This document shows, piece by piece, positions 28,141 to 38,190 of a stretch of DNA of 64,000 nt (position 1 is its first letter; each line of letters opens with the position of its first letter). Origin of the DNA: Sequoia sempervirens. Taxonomy: Eukaryota > Streptophyta > Pinopsida > Cupressales > Cupressaceae. The stretch lies in NCBI GenBank assembly GCA_007258455.2, contig VDFB02275642.1, positions 1-64,000 on the forward strand, written 5' to 3'. The notes under the pieces were generated by a model. That model was not told the DNA's origin. It did not search any database and was given only the letters and a program-made list of their open reading frames with translations. The position numbers were made by a program, and so were the translations under genes.

Positions 28141-28330
28141 AAGATTCTATTTATTTTTGGCCAATGTCTCCAAAAAAGGAATAGAAATATTAAGGCCCAT
28201 GAATTTATAGATAATAGCATGATCTGACAAATACAAAATGTCATCGATAATGGCTTCTAGATTGATGACCAAAATGGGGTGATATGTGATTTTCTCTAAG
28301 CAACCACTAGGTCTCAAGCAAAACCCCAAA
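28141..28330 (-). pseudogene. LINE ORF1 remnant, N-terminal part
   Basis: The minus-strand translation contains DHAIIYKFMGLNISIPFLET, very like the ORF1 start of plant LINEs (HA.I.KF.GL..SLP.L). The downstream part continues at 14347 on the other side of the LTR element, where NL-EGEMEIVWL follows in the same frame. A stop (TAG) lies in the last codons before the junction. Confidence 0.55.
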
Positions 28331-30807
28331 GACTAAACAGATTCAAGCTATTGAGTCACATGCATTCAAAATATCATTACATTTGCATGTTCATAGACTA
28401 GCAAGACTCAATCCCATTTAGCACATCTTTAAAGGAAAAATTTGGGGGGTCCCTTGGACCCTAATGGATGCCATATTGATAGCCACCACAAATCAGAGAA
28501 AATACAAATTTGACTAGGAATCATATGGGACAATATCAAACCCTACCATAGCAATTAAAAATCCTGATGCACCTATTAATGAGGTTTAAAAGGAACAAAA
28601 GTTTCCAAGGAGGTTTTTGGCCTTATGCAACAACCACACATGCAATATTAAGCCACCCTAGGTCATGCCAAATCCTACAAGACTCCATTCATTCACTTGT
28701 ACCATCCTCAAGTGAGTTGAATGTTGATAAAATGAATGATTTCAAATTTATATTAGAATAGAATGAAGAATGAAAAAGTAAAGTAGAGTAGTAAATATTT
28801 TGTATTTTCTCAATGTATAAATAAGAGAGAACTAAAAGAATAATTAATTTTCAGCTAGTATAAATGTAACTATTATTTTTGTTGTTGCATTAATTTTAAA
28901 TGATTAATAAGTAATATAAAATAATTTAAATTAAATGCCTAAAATGAGTTAACTTGCAAGTCATGATTTCTATTCTTCTCTTTTTTTTTGTTTAGAACAT
29001 TTTTAAACAATAATCATAATAAATCATCTATAATTTTTCAAAGTATTTTCTCAAATGAAAACCATTAACCTCATTTGTTAATTTTTATGTTGAATTAGTA
29101 AATGAACACTTTTTTGTTTATTTCTCATATTAACTCCTTGGTTGCTTGCATGAAAATGAATCATGTTTTATTCTTTTAGATGTTTTCAAGAAATGTACTA
29201 CTATAATGAAGTAAGAGTTTGTTAAACTAAATTAATCTCCTATGTATTCTAAATTCTACAATAGATCCAATATTTATAGCTAAATGTCACAAATATAGAG
29301 CAAAGTAGGAACCTATTTATTCTATAAAAGTAAAGTATTATAAGCAATTACAAATGAAATAATAAATTCCACACCTATGATATGAACAACTTGAAATGTA
29401 CATGATGTTTGTTATGGAAAGTATGTATGCTTTAGCTTGATGCTTCCTTCTCTTCTCTCAACTCTAGAAATCGTTATTGATGTAAAGGAAATGAAGAACA
29501 CCAAAGAAGTATTCAAGCAAGAGATTAAAATAATGTGTCGTAATGGTTGATTCAAGAGCTTAGAAGTTGACAAATAAAAAGTGGAAAATCCTTGACATTC
29601 TAAGAACAATGTGATTGTAAATAAATTTTAATGGAATGTAGTGAACTTATCTGGGATCAACTCTTAGGCCTATTGGTGTTGTTGTGAAGTTGAGAAAAAG
29701 TAAGATTTTCCAAAATAAAGCAAGCAATTTATGACTTGTGAAAAAGCTTCTTTAGGGATATTTTTAAACATATATCCATGATTGGGGATAAGAACTAAAG
29801 GTTCTCACATGGTTAATGCAAATCAAGGTGAATGAAACTCAAGTTCAAGAGCCAAAATTAATGTAAAAATGATAAAAACAAATAATCCATGGGATTTGGA
29901 TTTTAATAACAAACTACCCCTTTTTTCTAGTAAGGAATTATTAGGGTAGTCAACTGAATCACTTGAGTGATTAGTGAATCATTAGAGTGATTCAACATGA
30001 AAAGATGATTTCATAACTTGAGGGACTAAACACTATTTTTTTAAAGGTGATCAAGCATGCAAACCTAACAAAAGATTAGAAAACATGAAAATAATTGAAG
30101 GGATGATCATATAGGTTGACTTGGTGATTCCATCAAAGTTGGATGAGTTTAGAGAAGGTTTTTAAACCACATGGGTTGTGTGTTGGGTTGTTGGATGATT
30201 ATAAAATGCCATATGAGCCTATATAATTTTAAGCACTTGTAGAGACAATGAATCGAGACACAAATCTCACCTCTTTTATCATGTTTGTTTAATTTGAATC
30301 CCTACTATCATTATTTTCTCTACTATCCCTTGGATATTGTCTTGTTGTGTTAATGAATTTAATTTATTTTTTTATTGGCTATGATTTTTTTGTTTATGTT
30401 CATTTACCCTCACTCCTTTTTTTCCCTTTAACGAATTCTCCCCTTTTCTTCTCTTTTTACAATTTTTAGATTTGTCAAGGCTATGGTCATTTTAGTTGCT
30501 TATTATTTGGTTTTCCAAGCTTGTTTCATTGTTTGTCATTCACGTCTCTCTTCCTTCAAGGTCACTTGAAACATTACTACTTGCTCATCTAACATCTATT
30601 AACCTCTTCTTATTTTTTTTAATGACTCCATGGAGCTTGTAGCTATTTTCTTACTCCCTAACTTTCATGTGTTCCAATCTACTTTTGACATTTAATAACT
30701 CTTTACACATATAAATGTGCTAACTAAATACAATTTATGTGGGTTTGTAGATCTTCCTCTTCCTCTTGATCCCCTCTTATTTTTTTGTTTTTTAAAATGT
30801 GACCTTG
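28331..30807. other. AT-rich non-coding stretch
   Basis: No gene is seen. The left few hundred bases may be the rest of the split LINE. Around 29945-29995 there is a small palindromic stretch built from GAATCACT/AGTGATTC. The stretch 30270-30790 is pyrimidine-rich on the plus strand. Confidence 0.55.
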
Positions 30808-30933
30808 TGTTAAATATAAACTTTATTTAGTTACAAACAATCATGTATCTTGTAAGAGGCACACCTCTTTGGATCCATATTTTTCAAAGTAGAAAATAGA
30901 ATATCAATGTTTTATGCTCTCCAATTTTCTACA
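30808..30933 (+). repeat. 5' LTR of the TR-GAG-like element
   Basis: This repeat matches 34013-34158. The right copy is 20 bases longer because it keeps an extra TATGTATTTAGGATC-like segment in the middle. Confidence 0.75.
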
Positions 30934-30945
30934 TGGTATCCGAGC
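30934..30945 (+). other. Primer-binding site (initiator tRNA-Met type, mutated)
   Basis: TGGTATCCGAGC directly abuts the LTR. The usual plant sequence complementary to initiator tRNA-Met is TGGTATCAGAGC, so one base has changed. Confidence 0.7.
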
Positions 30946-32148
30946 ATGCATCAGACCAAGGACTAGTAGTTGAAGGTGTGACAATATGTGACAATATGCA
31001 GACGTGAGCATCATGTCCCCAAAAATCTAAATTAGAATGAATGGTGTAAGACGTGGATGGGAGTGCATGAATAAGGTGTTACATGCAATTGCACAACACA
31101 TTATCTATTAACTAAAGTAGCCGCATCCCTTTTTTTATTTGCTAAGGAAAAAATTGCGATCCTGAAATTTTTGTTGTTATTTTTTATCCAATCTGCAAAT
31201 TAGTAGGCCTTTACAAGCCATAGAGTGTGACAAAGGCATGAAAGGAGAGTGCAATATGTATTGCTAACAACATATATTTTTTATGAAGCTACCAAATCTT
31301 GAAACGAGGGCAACCACCAAAGGTAAAGAGGCATAAAAAATCAAAGATCCAGCCCATGTCCAAACAAGGTAAAATGCATAAATGATTGAAGATGCATATT
31401 TGAGGAAAGTTTCATTTTTTCTTAAGACATTTCAAATCAAAATTATAAGCTACACTATTTACTGAAAGTTTTTTTGAGGCACAAAGATTTGTAAAATCCA
31501 CCTTCCATATTTGAGATTTAAGAGATAAAAGGAGGTTGTTGATTTTACTAAATTTGTTGTTGTTTGAAAGGATGGGATAACAAGCTTGGAAAAGGCCAAA
31601 ACTATTAGTTTTTTCATCTCCTAAAGTGTAAGAGAGGCTCCCAAGGTAGATATTGTAGTAAATTGTGAGGAGAAGACATTAGATGGAAGATTGAAACTTA
31701 TAATGTAAATAGTTTAAAAGATATTATAGATTGTTGAAGATAATATAGAAGGCAGATTGTGACATAAATATTCTAAACCACAAGAGACAAGTTGCAACAA
31801 AGGATAAGAAAAATCCCTACAAATGATCATAGATTTTTGAGGTTGAAGTTTTCAAGAAAGATGTCAATTTGAGAAGAAAATTGCATGTGATAAAAGACAA
31901 GTGGGAAGAGATTGTACATTTTAGAAGAAAGTAATATCTACATCTATTGTTTGCATTTGAGCAAAGAAAGGTGATCACAATTTTTTTTTGTAAATTTTTC
32001 ACAACATTTGATGAAGTTCGCAATATTTGTTAAAGTCTAAGCTTGAAAAGATATGAAGTAAATGGTAGACCATTTCAAATAATGGAAGAGTGAAGGTGAT
32101 AAATCCACCAAAATCAATTGCCATCAAGGATTACATAAGTAATTATTT

Positions 32149-32358
32149 TTGTGGTTAAAATATAAGGAAATTATTTTCCAATGGGAAAGATTGGTAAAAG
32201 AGAAAGGAAAGAAAATAAAAAACTTAATATGTATGAATAATACTTTGGAAGAAGAACATGAGAAAGTTAGAAATAAAAATAAAGAATTAGAAGTGGAAAA
32301 TAGGTCACAAATGGAAGATATATTGAAATTGAGAGAAGAAAATATTTTGTTTAGTTAA
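32149..32358 (+). pseudogene. Coiled-coil gag-like segment
   Basis: A charged helical stretch (for example NTLEEEHEKVRNKNKELEVE) is predicted to form a coiled coil. It ends in a stop at 32356. Related frames continue after that stop with further stops, leading to the G-patch segment about 200 bases on. It is probably the N-terminal half of the same broken protein. Confidence 0.5.
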
Positions 32359-32559
32359 TTACTTGAAGCTTAGGTTAAAGAAAATCAATGTCTAAAGTCT
32401 AAACCTACACTATGTAATGTTTCATGTGATACTTGAGTGATTTGTTTTATTCATTAGATGAATTGTTTGATAAGATATGTGATATAGCTAAAGTTTCTTT
32501 TGATAAAAAGTGTAAGGAAGACAACAATATTATTTAATCTACAAATCTTGCTAGTTGTG

Positions 32560-33061
32560 AGGATAATGAGAAAGGATGTTCTTTAAAGAATGTTCGATTT
32601 AAGATAATGAAAAGAATGGGATACGAAGGAAAAGGTTTGGGAAAATATGGACAATGAATTATAGAGCCCATTGAGCCAATAGTAAGGTCAAATAATGAAG
32701 GCCTTGGATATGCTAGTGGAAATAAAAATGATAATATAGGTGTTACAAGTTCAAACAAATTATTTCAAGAAAAAAATGCATACAATGTTCTCATTGTCAT
32801 AGGAATGGACATAAAAGAAAGAAGTGTTGGGATCTTCATCCTTGTAGTATCTATGGATTGAAGAACCATTCTGAGAAATTGTGTTGGAACAAAAAGTGGA
32901 AGAAACAACCTCTAAAAAATATTATTCAAATGGATTGTGGGTGGATTGGTCTATCTAGTTGGAAAAAGGTCACAAATATGTTCAAAATGTTGTACAAGCA
33001 TAAATATCTCGTCAGACAAAATAACAAATCATGGTTCGATATCATCCTAAAAACCATATAA
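32560..33061 (+). pseudogene. G-patch plus CCHC zinc-knuckle segment of a gag-like protein
   Basis: One frame gives a G-patch (IMKRMGYEGKGLGKYGQ, then a TGA stop, then IIEPIEPIVR and EGLGY). After a +1 shift in the A-run near 32770, another frame gives a CCHC knuckle (CSHCHRNGHKRKKC, 32786-32827). A second knuckle has Tyr in place of its second Cys (CSIYGLKNHSEKLC). G-patch with knuckles is known in retroelement proteins and binds nucleic acid. The final frame runs to 33061. With one shift, one internal stop and one lost zinc ligand, the protein is dead. Confidence 0.65.
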
Positions 33062-33168
33062 TTGAATCTATGAATTTTGACTATTATAAAGGCTACTTGA
33101 ATTCTATCCATGTAGTCCAGTACGATATTTGAAGTTGGAGCACTCATATATGTAAAAAATTGAATTTA

Positions 33169-33731
33169 GTTGATCACAAAGATCATTACTAAATGGTTGT
33201 AATATTGATCCCAAAGATCATTGTTGAACCTAAAAAATTGTACAGTTGACCGCAAAGATCATTGTTGAATGGTTGCAGTGTTGATTGCAAAGATCATTGT
33301 TAAAGAAAAAAGTTGTACTCTTGATCTCAAAGATCATTCTTGAATGGTTGTTTAACGTTGATCACAAAGATAATTATTGAACCTAAAAATTTGGAGTATT
33401 GATCGCAGAGATCATTGTTGAATAGTTGTAGCCTTGATCACAAAGATTGATGCTAAATTTGTGAAAGATTTGATTGCAAAGATCATTGTTAAAATTGATC
33501 ATAGAGATCGTTGAAGTTTTTGGTCACAAAGATCATTGTCAAAGTTGATCTCAAAGATCATTACTAATCATTGAAGGATTTGATCGAAAAGATCATTGTT
33601 GAAATTGATCGAAAAGATCATTGTTGATATTGATCAAAAAGATCATTGTTGAAATTGATCACAAAGATCGTTGTTGAAATTGATCGTAGAGATCATTGCT
33701 AAATCTGTGAAGTTCTTGATCGTAAAGATCA
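33169..33731 (+). repeat. GATC-hairpin minisatellite (25-bp core unit)
   Basis: More than fifteen copies of a unit containing TTGATCNNAAAGATCATTGTT fill this stretch. At 33590-33700 they are in a clean 25-base period; further left they alternate with longer spacers of 50-60 bases. Each unit contains TGATC-5 bases-GATCA, an inverted repeat able to fold into a small hairpin. The 25-base period is not a multiple of three, so it is not coding. It lies between the ORF and the polypurine tract. Confidence 0.85.
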
Positions 33732-34000
33732 GTGGAAATGCTTCACTTCCTTTATTGATATAACTATGGATAATGATGAATAATGTCTTACTATAGATAA
33801 TGCTTCACTTCCTTTATGGAGAATGTCTTACTATGGAAAATGATGGACAAAAGTAATCAAGGCTATTCAAAAGAAGGATAATTTTGTATACTTTCAAGAA
33901 GGCATTTGTGTTAAATATTCTTCATTTGTACATGGGCAGCTAATAAACCTATTTGTTATAGGTGGCCCCCATCATCTTGTTAAGTTGTGTGATAAATAAA

Positions 34001-34012
34001 GTTTATGGGGGG
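34001..34012 (+). other. Polypurine tract of the TR-GAG-like element
   Basis: GTTTATGGGGGG lies immediately before the TGTTAAAA start of the 3' LTR. Confidence 0.65.
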
Positions 34013-34158
34013 TGTTAAAATATAAACTTTATTTAGTTACGAAGAGTCATGTCTCTTGTAAGAGACACCTATCCATATATGTATTTAGGATCTTTGAATC
34101 CATATTTTTTGAAGTAGAAAATATAATATCAATGTTTTATGCTCTTCAATTTTCTACA
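34013..34158 (+). repeat. 3' LTR of the TR-GAG-like element
   Basis: This 146-base copy matches the left LTR, with about ten substitutions and one 20-base length difference. Confidence 0.75.
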
Positions 34159-34216
34159 CCTTATTCATCTAAATTTTTACCCTCTATACTTACTCAGCTT
34201 ACATCTTTTCTTTTTG

Positions 34217-34507
34217 TCTACTCCATTTTTAAACAAAATAGCTTGAATTTTTATTTGGCTGAATCCACTTTCCCCTAATTCTTAATGTTTTACCATCGTT
34301 TACATCATAAATGACGTGTTGTATATATAGTTTTTTGTTTTCATTATTGTCTACTTCATTTTTAAACAAAATAGCTTGAATTTTTATTTGGGTGAATCCA
34401 CTTTTCCTCGAATTCTAAATGTTGTACCATCGTTTACTAATAAATAACGTGCTACCTTTATAACTTTTTGTTTTCATTATTGTCTACTCCATTTTTAAAC
34501 AAATTAA
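34217..34507. repeat. Two-and-a-bit tandem copies of a 132-135 base unit
   Basis: The unit begins GTCTACTCCATTTTTAAACA and contains TGAATCCACTTT, ACCATCGTTTAC and TTTTTGTTTTCATTATT. Full copies lie at about 34217-34348 and 34349-34485. A third is cut short at about 34507, where the foldback array begins, and the sequence TTTGTTTTCATTAT resumes at about 34911 on the other side. Confidence 0.7.
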
Positions 34508-34512
34508 CTTTG

Positions 34513-34892
34513 ATATATATATACGACGATAAAACTACTAAGACTGCAGAAAATGGATTCACTAAAATATATATATATATATATATTTTTTAGTGAATCC
34601 ATTTTCTGCAGTCTTAATAGTTTTCACTAAAATATATATATATATTTTTTAGTGAATCCATTTTCTGCAGTCTTAATAGTTTTCACTAAAATATATATAT
34701 ATATATATTTTAGTGAATCCATTTTCTGCAGTCTTAATAGTTTTATCGTCGTGAATCCATTTTCTGCAGTCTTAGTAGTTTTATCGTCGTTTATATATAT
34801 ATATATAGACTCTATTTTATATCTTAGTTAGTTTTATATAGTGAATCCATTTTCTGCAGTATTAGTAGTTTTATCGTCGTTTATATATATAT
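34513..34892. repeat. Foldback (MITE-like) array upstream of the UGT gene
   Basis: Inverted ends of about 50 bases, each containing CGACGATAAAACTACTAA, face each other at 34513-34565 and, as the reverse complement, 34838-34892. Between them the motif GTGAATCCATTTTCTGCAGT occurs five times in direct orientation (34593, 34652, 34713, 34751, 34841), spaced by TA runs. One inverted copy lies at 34539. The array ends about 375 bases before the UGT start codon and splits the 132-base tandem repeat on its left. Confidence 0.75.
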
Positions 34893-35237
34893 ACAAAGAT
34901 ATATATATCTTTGTTTTCATTATCAATCTATTTTTTTATTTGCATGTTTTAAATCCAATAATGACTCAACGAAATCCAATCACTAAATCCAATAGTGACT
35001 CAACTTCCTCGCTTATGCAAGTTAGAAAAATGACAAGTAAATAATAAATATGCTCTCCCCCACTTGTCTGCATCCGCATTATGCTCTAAACAACGGCTGC
35101 CAACCCTGTTCGAATCTTGCTCCCAAGAAACGTTTGCCACCATACGTTCCACTAAAAGTCCAATACTGATGCCAATTCTTTTCAAACGTGTTCGGTCGGG
35201 AACATTGCACGTTGAGTTCCACTTCCTCTCTGATAAA

Positions 35238-35258
35238 ATGGCATCTTTCTCCTTGTAG
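35238..35258 (+). promoter_or_regulatory. Possible upstream ORF (six codons) before the UGT start
   Basis: AAAATGG opens a frame coding MASFSL and a TAG stop at 35256-35258, just 10 bases before the UGT ATG. The context, with A at -3 and G at +4, is better than usual for plants. If the transcript starts upstream of 35238, this ORF would be translated first and could lower UGT translation. Confidence 0.4.
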
Positions 35259-35268
35259 AACGAGGAAG

Positions 35269-36711
35269 ATGAAGAGGCCTCACGTGTTGGTCTTCCCATA
35301 CCCTACTCAGGGTCATATGATTCCTCTCTTGGATCTCTCTCTTTCTCTCGCTTCACGAGGCCTTTCACTCACCCTCCTCACTACTCCCGAAAACGAGCCT
35401 CTCCTTCGCCCTCTCTTATCCACCGCTTCTTCCCACGCCCTCCAAATTCAATCCCTCATTCTTCCGCTTCCTCCTACGCAGGGACTCACTACCAGTGGCG
35501 ACAACAAAACCCAACGGCCTTGGCATTTGATCTATTATCTTAAAGGGCTTGCCGATCGTTTGGAGCACTGGCTCCTGCAACAAAAACTCAACGAGAGCTC
35601 GGCTGAATTCGGGCCTGTGATCTGTATCATCAGCGATTTCTTCTTGGGATGGACTCAGGACACGGCGGCCAAGCTGGGCATACCCAGAATCGTATTCCAT
35701 CCGTCAGGAGCATTTGCCGTCTCTGTCATTTCTTCTCTATGGAAATACATGCCGCACCTGGGCGTGGAATCTGATGACGGTGAAGTGCCCATCCCTGGCC
35801 TTCCTCATCCCCTCACTTTTCGCAAGTTTCAACTTTCTCCCATTGCTCTGGCCTACAGAAGCTCGGATCCTGTCTACGAGTTAATCAAATACAGCATGAA
35901 TTCCAATCTCAAAAGCTGGGGTGCTCTCATCAACACCGTTTATTCTCTGGAGCCTCTCTATGTCGACCATCTCCGAAAAATTTCGGGGCTCCCTGTTTGG
36001 TCCGTGGGTCCTCTGCTCCCCCCTACTTTGTTCCACAACAAGCAGGAGATGAATCTTCAGAGGGGGAAGCCGAATTCAATTAACGAAGCTCTGTGTTTGC
36101 AATGGCTGGATAGCCGCAAAGAGAAATCTGTTGTGTATGTCTGCTTCGGTAGCGTGGCAGTTTTGTCGGAGAAACAGATAGAAGAGATAGCAGCGGGATT
36201 GGAGGGAAGTGAGGAGTCCTTCATTTGGGTCATCAGAGACTCGCCTGGCAACGGAAATGACAAGGTCAGTTTGCCGCAGAATTTTGAAGAAAGAGTGAAA
36301 GAGAAGGGCCTGGTTATCAGAGGGTGGGCGCCTCAGCTCTTGATCCTCTCCCACTCTTCCGTTGGGGCTTTTGTTACCCACTGTGGGTGGAACTCTACTC
36401 TGGAGAGCATTGCGCTGGGAATTCCCATGATTGCGTGGCCTTTAACTGCGGATCAGCATAGCAACGCTCTGTTGTTGGTTGAATATCTCAAAGTTGCAGT
36501 CAGATTGTGCGAAGGCCTCCACGCGGTGCCCAACAGAGATGTGTTGGCAAGTGCAATGAAGAGAGTGGTGGGAAGACAAGGTGAAGAAGGTGTGCGGGTA
36601 GAGGAATTGAGCAGGGCAGCAAGAGTGGCGGTGCAGCAAGGGGCATCTTCTTCCTCTAATTTGGAGGACTTTGTTACCTGCATACAAAACTTGGCAAACA
36701 ACAAATTGTGA
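35269..36711 (+). CDS. UDP-glycosyltransferase, UGT89-like, intronless
   Basis: The 480-residue protein is a full-length plant family 1 glycosyltransferase, a cytosolic enzyme that moves a sugar from UDP-sugar to a small acceptor such as a phenolic. The start HVLVFPYPTQGHMIPLLDL has the catalytic His16, and Asp123 (in IISDFFLGW) is the likely partner. The 44-residue PSPG box spans Trp353-Gln396, with HCGWNS at 371-376 and a final DQ. Gln as the last residue is usual for UDP-glucose users but does not prove the donor. The HVLVFPYP.QGH..PLLDL start suggests UGT89, whose members act on flavonols and benzoates. The ATG at 35269 is chosen because homology begins there, although the frame stays open upstream. 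No introns or defects are seen, and GC content is clearly higher than the surroundings. The acceptor is unknown. Confidence 0.93.
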   Translation: MKRPHVLVFPYPTQGHMIPLLDLSLSLASRGLSLTLLTTPENEPLLRPLLSTASSHALQIQSLILPLPPTQGLTTSGDNKTQRPWHLIYYLKGLADRLEHWLLQQKLNESSAEFGPVICIISDFFLGWTQDTAAKLGIPRIVFHPSGAFAVSVISSLWKYMPHLGVESDDGEVPIPGLPHPLTFRKFQLSPIALAYRSSDPVYELIKYSMNSNLKSWGALINTVYSLEPLYVDHLRKISGLPVWSVGPLLPPTLFHNKQEMNLQRGKPNSINEALCLQWLDSRKEKSVVYVCFGSVAVLSEKQIEEIAAGLEGSEESFIWVIRDSPGNGNDKVSLPQNFEERVKEKGLVIRGWAPQLLILSHSSVGAFVTHCGWNSTLESIALGIPMIAWPLTADQHSNALLLVEYLKVAVRLCEGLHAVPNRDVLASAMKRVVGRQGEEGVRVEELSRAARVAVQQGASSSSNLEDFVTCIQNLANNKL

Positions 36712-37063
36712 TGGTGAATATGGAGTAATTTTTATATTAATTAGTCGATAGGATAGGTTACATATAGCGTGAAGTTGAGTTATTTGGAAAGCAGGTTTTA
36801 GGTGTAGTAATGGTAAATCAGATGCTGTTTAATGGAAAAAACCTTCAAAATATTAGGTAAAAGCCTTCAAAATCTCACTTTATAACATATAAGTCAGATA
36901 AATATTGATTTGACAATAGGATGGGAACATTGTATTTTCATTTGAAGTGTTTTTTGTTAGTTTGATGGCATTTAATTTTTTAGGACAAAATCTAGATTTT
37001 GTCCAAATTTATTTCATTCCATCATTTAGCACTTATTATTAATTGTTTAATCCAATAATCTTT
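36712..37063. other. 3' flank of the UGT gene
   Basis: This AT-rich stretch probably includes the UGT 3' untranslated region. No clear polyadenylation signal stands out among many A/T runs. There is no other gene. Confidence 0.5.
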
Positions 37064-37244
37064 AAAGTGCAGTGTTTTAGGTCAGTATTGGCATAGTGTG
37101 ATGGTTTATAGGTGGCATTGTTGTTCTTGCCACCAAGGTTCAAACCCCGTTGGGGTGGTATTGTTGAATGGTTGTATTCCGGTTCATAGCTCCGGTCAAA
37201 AGCGTTTACCCCTTGAATAAAATAAAAAAAGTACAGTGTTTTAG
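37064..37244 (+). mobile_element. tRNA-derived SINE with target duplication
   Basis: The 147-base body (37081-37227) holds an A-box-like GTGTGATGGTTTATAGGTGG and a B-box GGTTCAAACCCCG, the internal RNA polymerase III promoter of tRNA-derived SINEs. It ends in an A-rich tail (AATAAAATAAAAAAA). A 17-base target duplication, AAAGT(G/A)CAGTGTTTTAG, flanks it at 37064-37080 and 37228-37244 with one mismatch. Confidence 0.8.
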
Positions 37245-37490
37245 ATCTCAATGCCAAATCACACTTCATAATCTTCTTCATTTTGTTAGTGTTAAATTAA
37301 TAAATAAAGTAATTTTAAGTAATCCATCTTTAGGCAATAATAATGAGTTACTGTTAGCTTTTATGCAGCTAAAACCGCAATACATAGCTTTCCTTTATAC
37401 TTTTGGTTGGAAGTCCATATTAATATAGGTGCAAGTTTTGAATCATTTCATTAATTGTTTTACTCAGAATTTAACTGCTGCGCACATGTA

Positions 37491-37590
37491 AATGTAAAGA
37501 AAGAATGGAGTGCACTTTCTAAGGTTTGGGAGAAAATTGTGTAAAGAAAGAATTGAGTGCACTTTCTAAGGTTTGGACGAAAAATAAGGT
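37491..37590. repeat. Two tandem copies of a roughly 50-base unit
   Basis: Two copies of GTAAAGAAAGAAT(G/T)GAGTGC followed by ACTTTCTAAGGTTTGG lie back to back, with four or so differences. Confidence 0.75.
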
Positions 37591-38120
37591 GGAATTTAAA
37601 TCTCACTTGTGAGATGGATAAATTTGGAAAACGTTCTACAAAACTTTGGGAAAACTTACATATTTAAAATATATAATTTAAAAAAATAAATTGAATGTGT
37701 GAAGTATTTAGGATTTTTTAATTGACAAGAGATTTTTTAAAATTTTAAAAGAAAAATCTGATAGCATTGAAATTTTTAAAATTTAAAAGGTGTATATTTA
37801 ATTTTTAATTTTTATCTTTCAAATCTTAATATTTAGATTTTAAATTTGGAATTTGTAATAAATGTGTTTTATTACGCCAAAGGCGTGTCCCTATTTGAGC
37901 TTTCAAAGCTCATTTTCTCCTTTGACGGATGAAAACGCACAAGAGGGTATGGTTGACGGTTCCTTCATTTTTAACCTATGCTCCACGGGGACGCGTCCCC
38001 TGTGTTTTTATGCCGTTTCCCGTACGCGGGGACGGCTAGGAAACGTCCCCTGGCCGTCCCCTTTTTCCCTCCAAGTACCCGGTACTTCTAGGGGACTTTT
38101 GGCAAAAGGTAGGGGACGTA

Positions 38121-38190
38121 GGGTACTTCTAGAAGTACCCGAAACTTCCCAGCCGTCCCCCATCCGTACCGGGTACTTCTAGAAGTACCC
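38121..38190. repeat. Two perfect 20-base palindromes in the hAT subterminal region
   Basis: GGGTACTTCTAGAAGTACCC occurs at 38121-38140 and again at 38171-38190, within blocks of GTACCGGGTAC-type repeats. Subterminal repeats of hAT elements commonly bind transposase; here the palindromic form is unusual. Confidence 0.8.

Larger units (their letters stand above)
30808..34158 (+). mobile_element. 3.35-kb non-autonomous LTR retrotransposon with gag-like ORF (TR-GAG-like)
   Basis: Short LTRs (30808-30933, 126 bases; 34013-34158, 146 bases) both start TGTTAAA(A)TATAAAC and end TTTTCTACA. A primer-binding site follows the left LTR, and a polypurine tract GTTTATGGGGGG precedes the right one. Flanking pentamers are ccttg and cctta (four of five match). 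The interior codes only for a coiled-coil/G-patch/zinc-knuckle protein, followed by a minisatellite. No reverse transcriptase, RNase H or integrase is present, so it must have relied on another element. This layout resembles the class of terminal-repeat elements that carry only a gag-like ORF. Confidence 0.75.

Noticed and set aside
33169..33731. CRISPR-like array
   Set aside because: Repeat units are only 25 bases, spacers are neither unique nor constant in length, and the context is a plant retroelement.
37083..37160. tRNA gene suggested by the B-box GGTTCAAACCCCG
   Set aside because: No cloverleaf can be drawn, and the A-rich tail with a target duplication shows it is a SINE.
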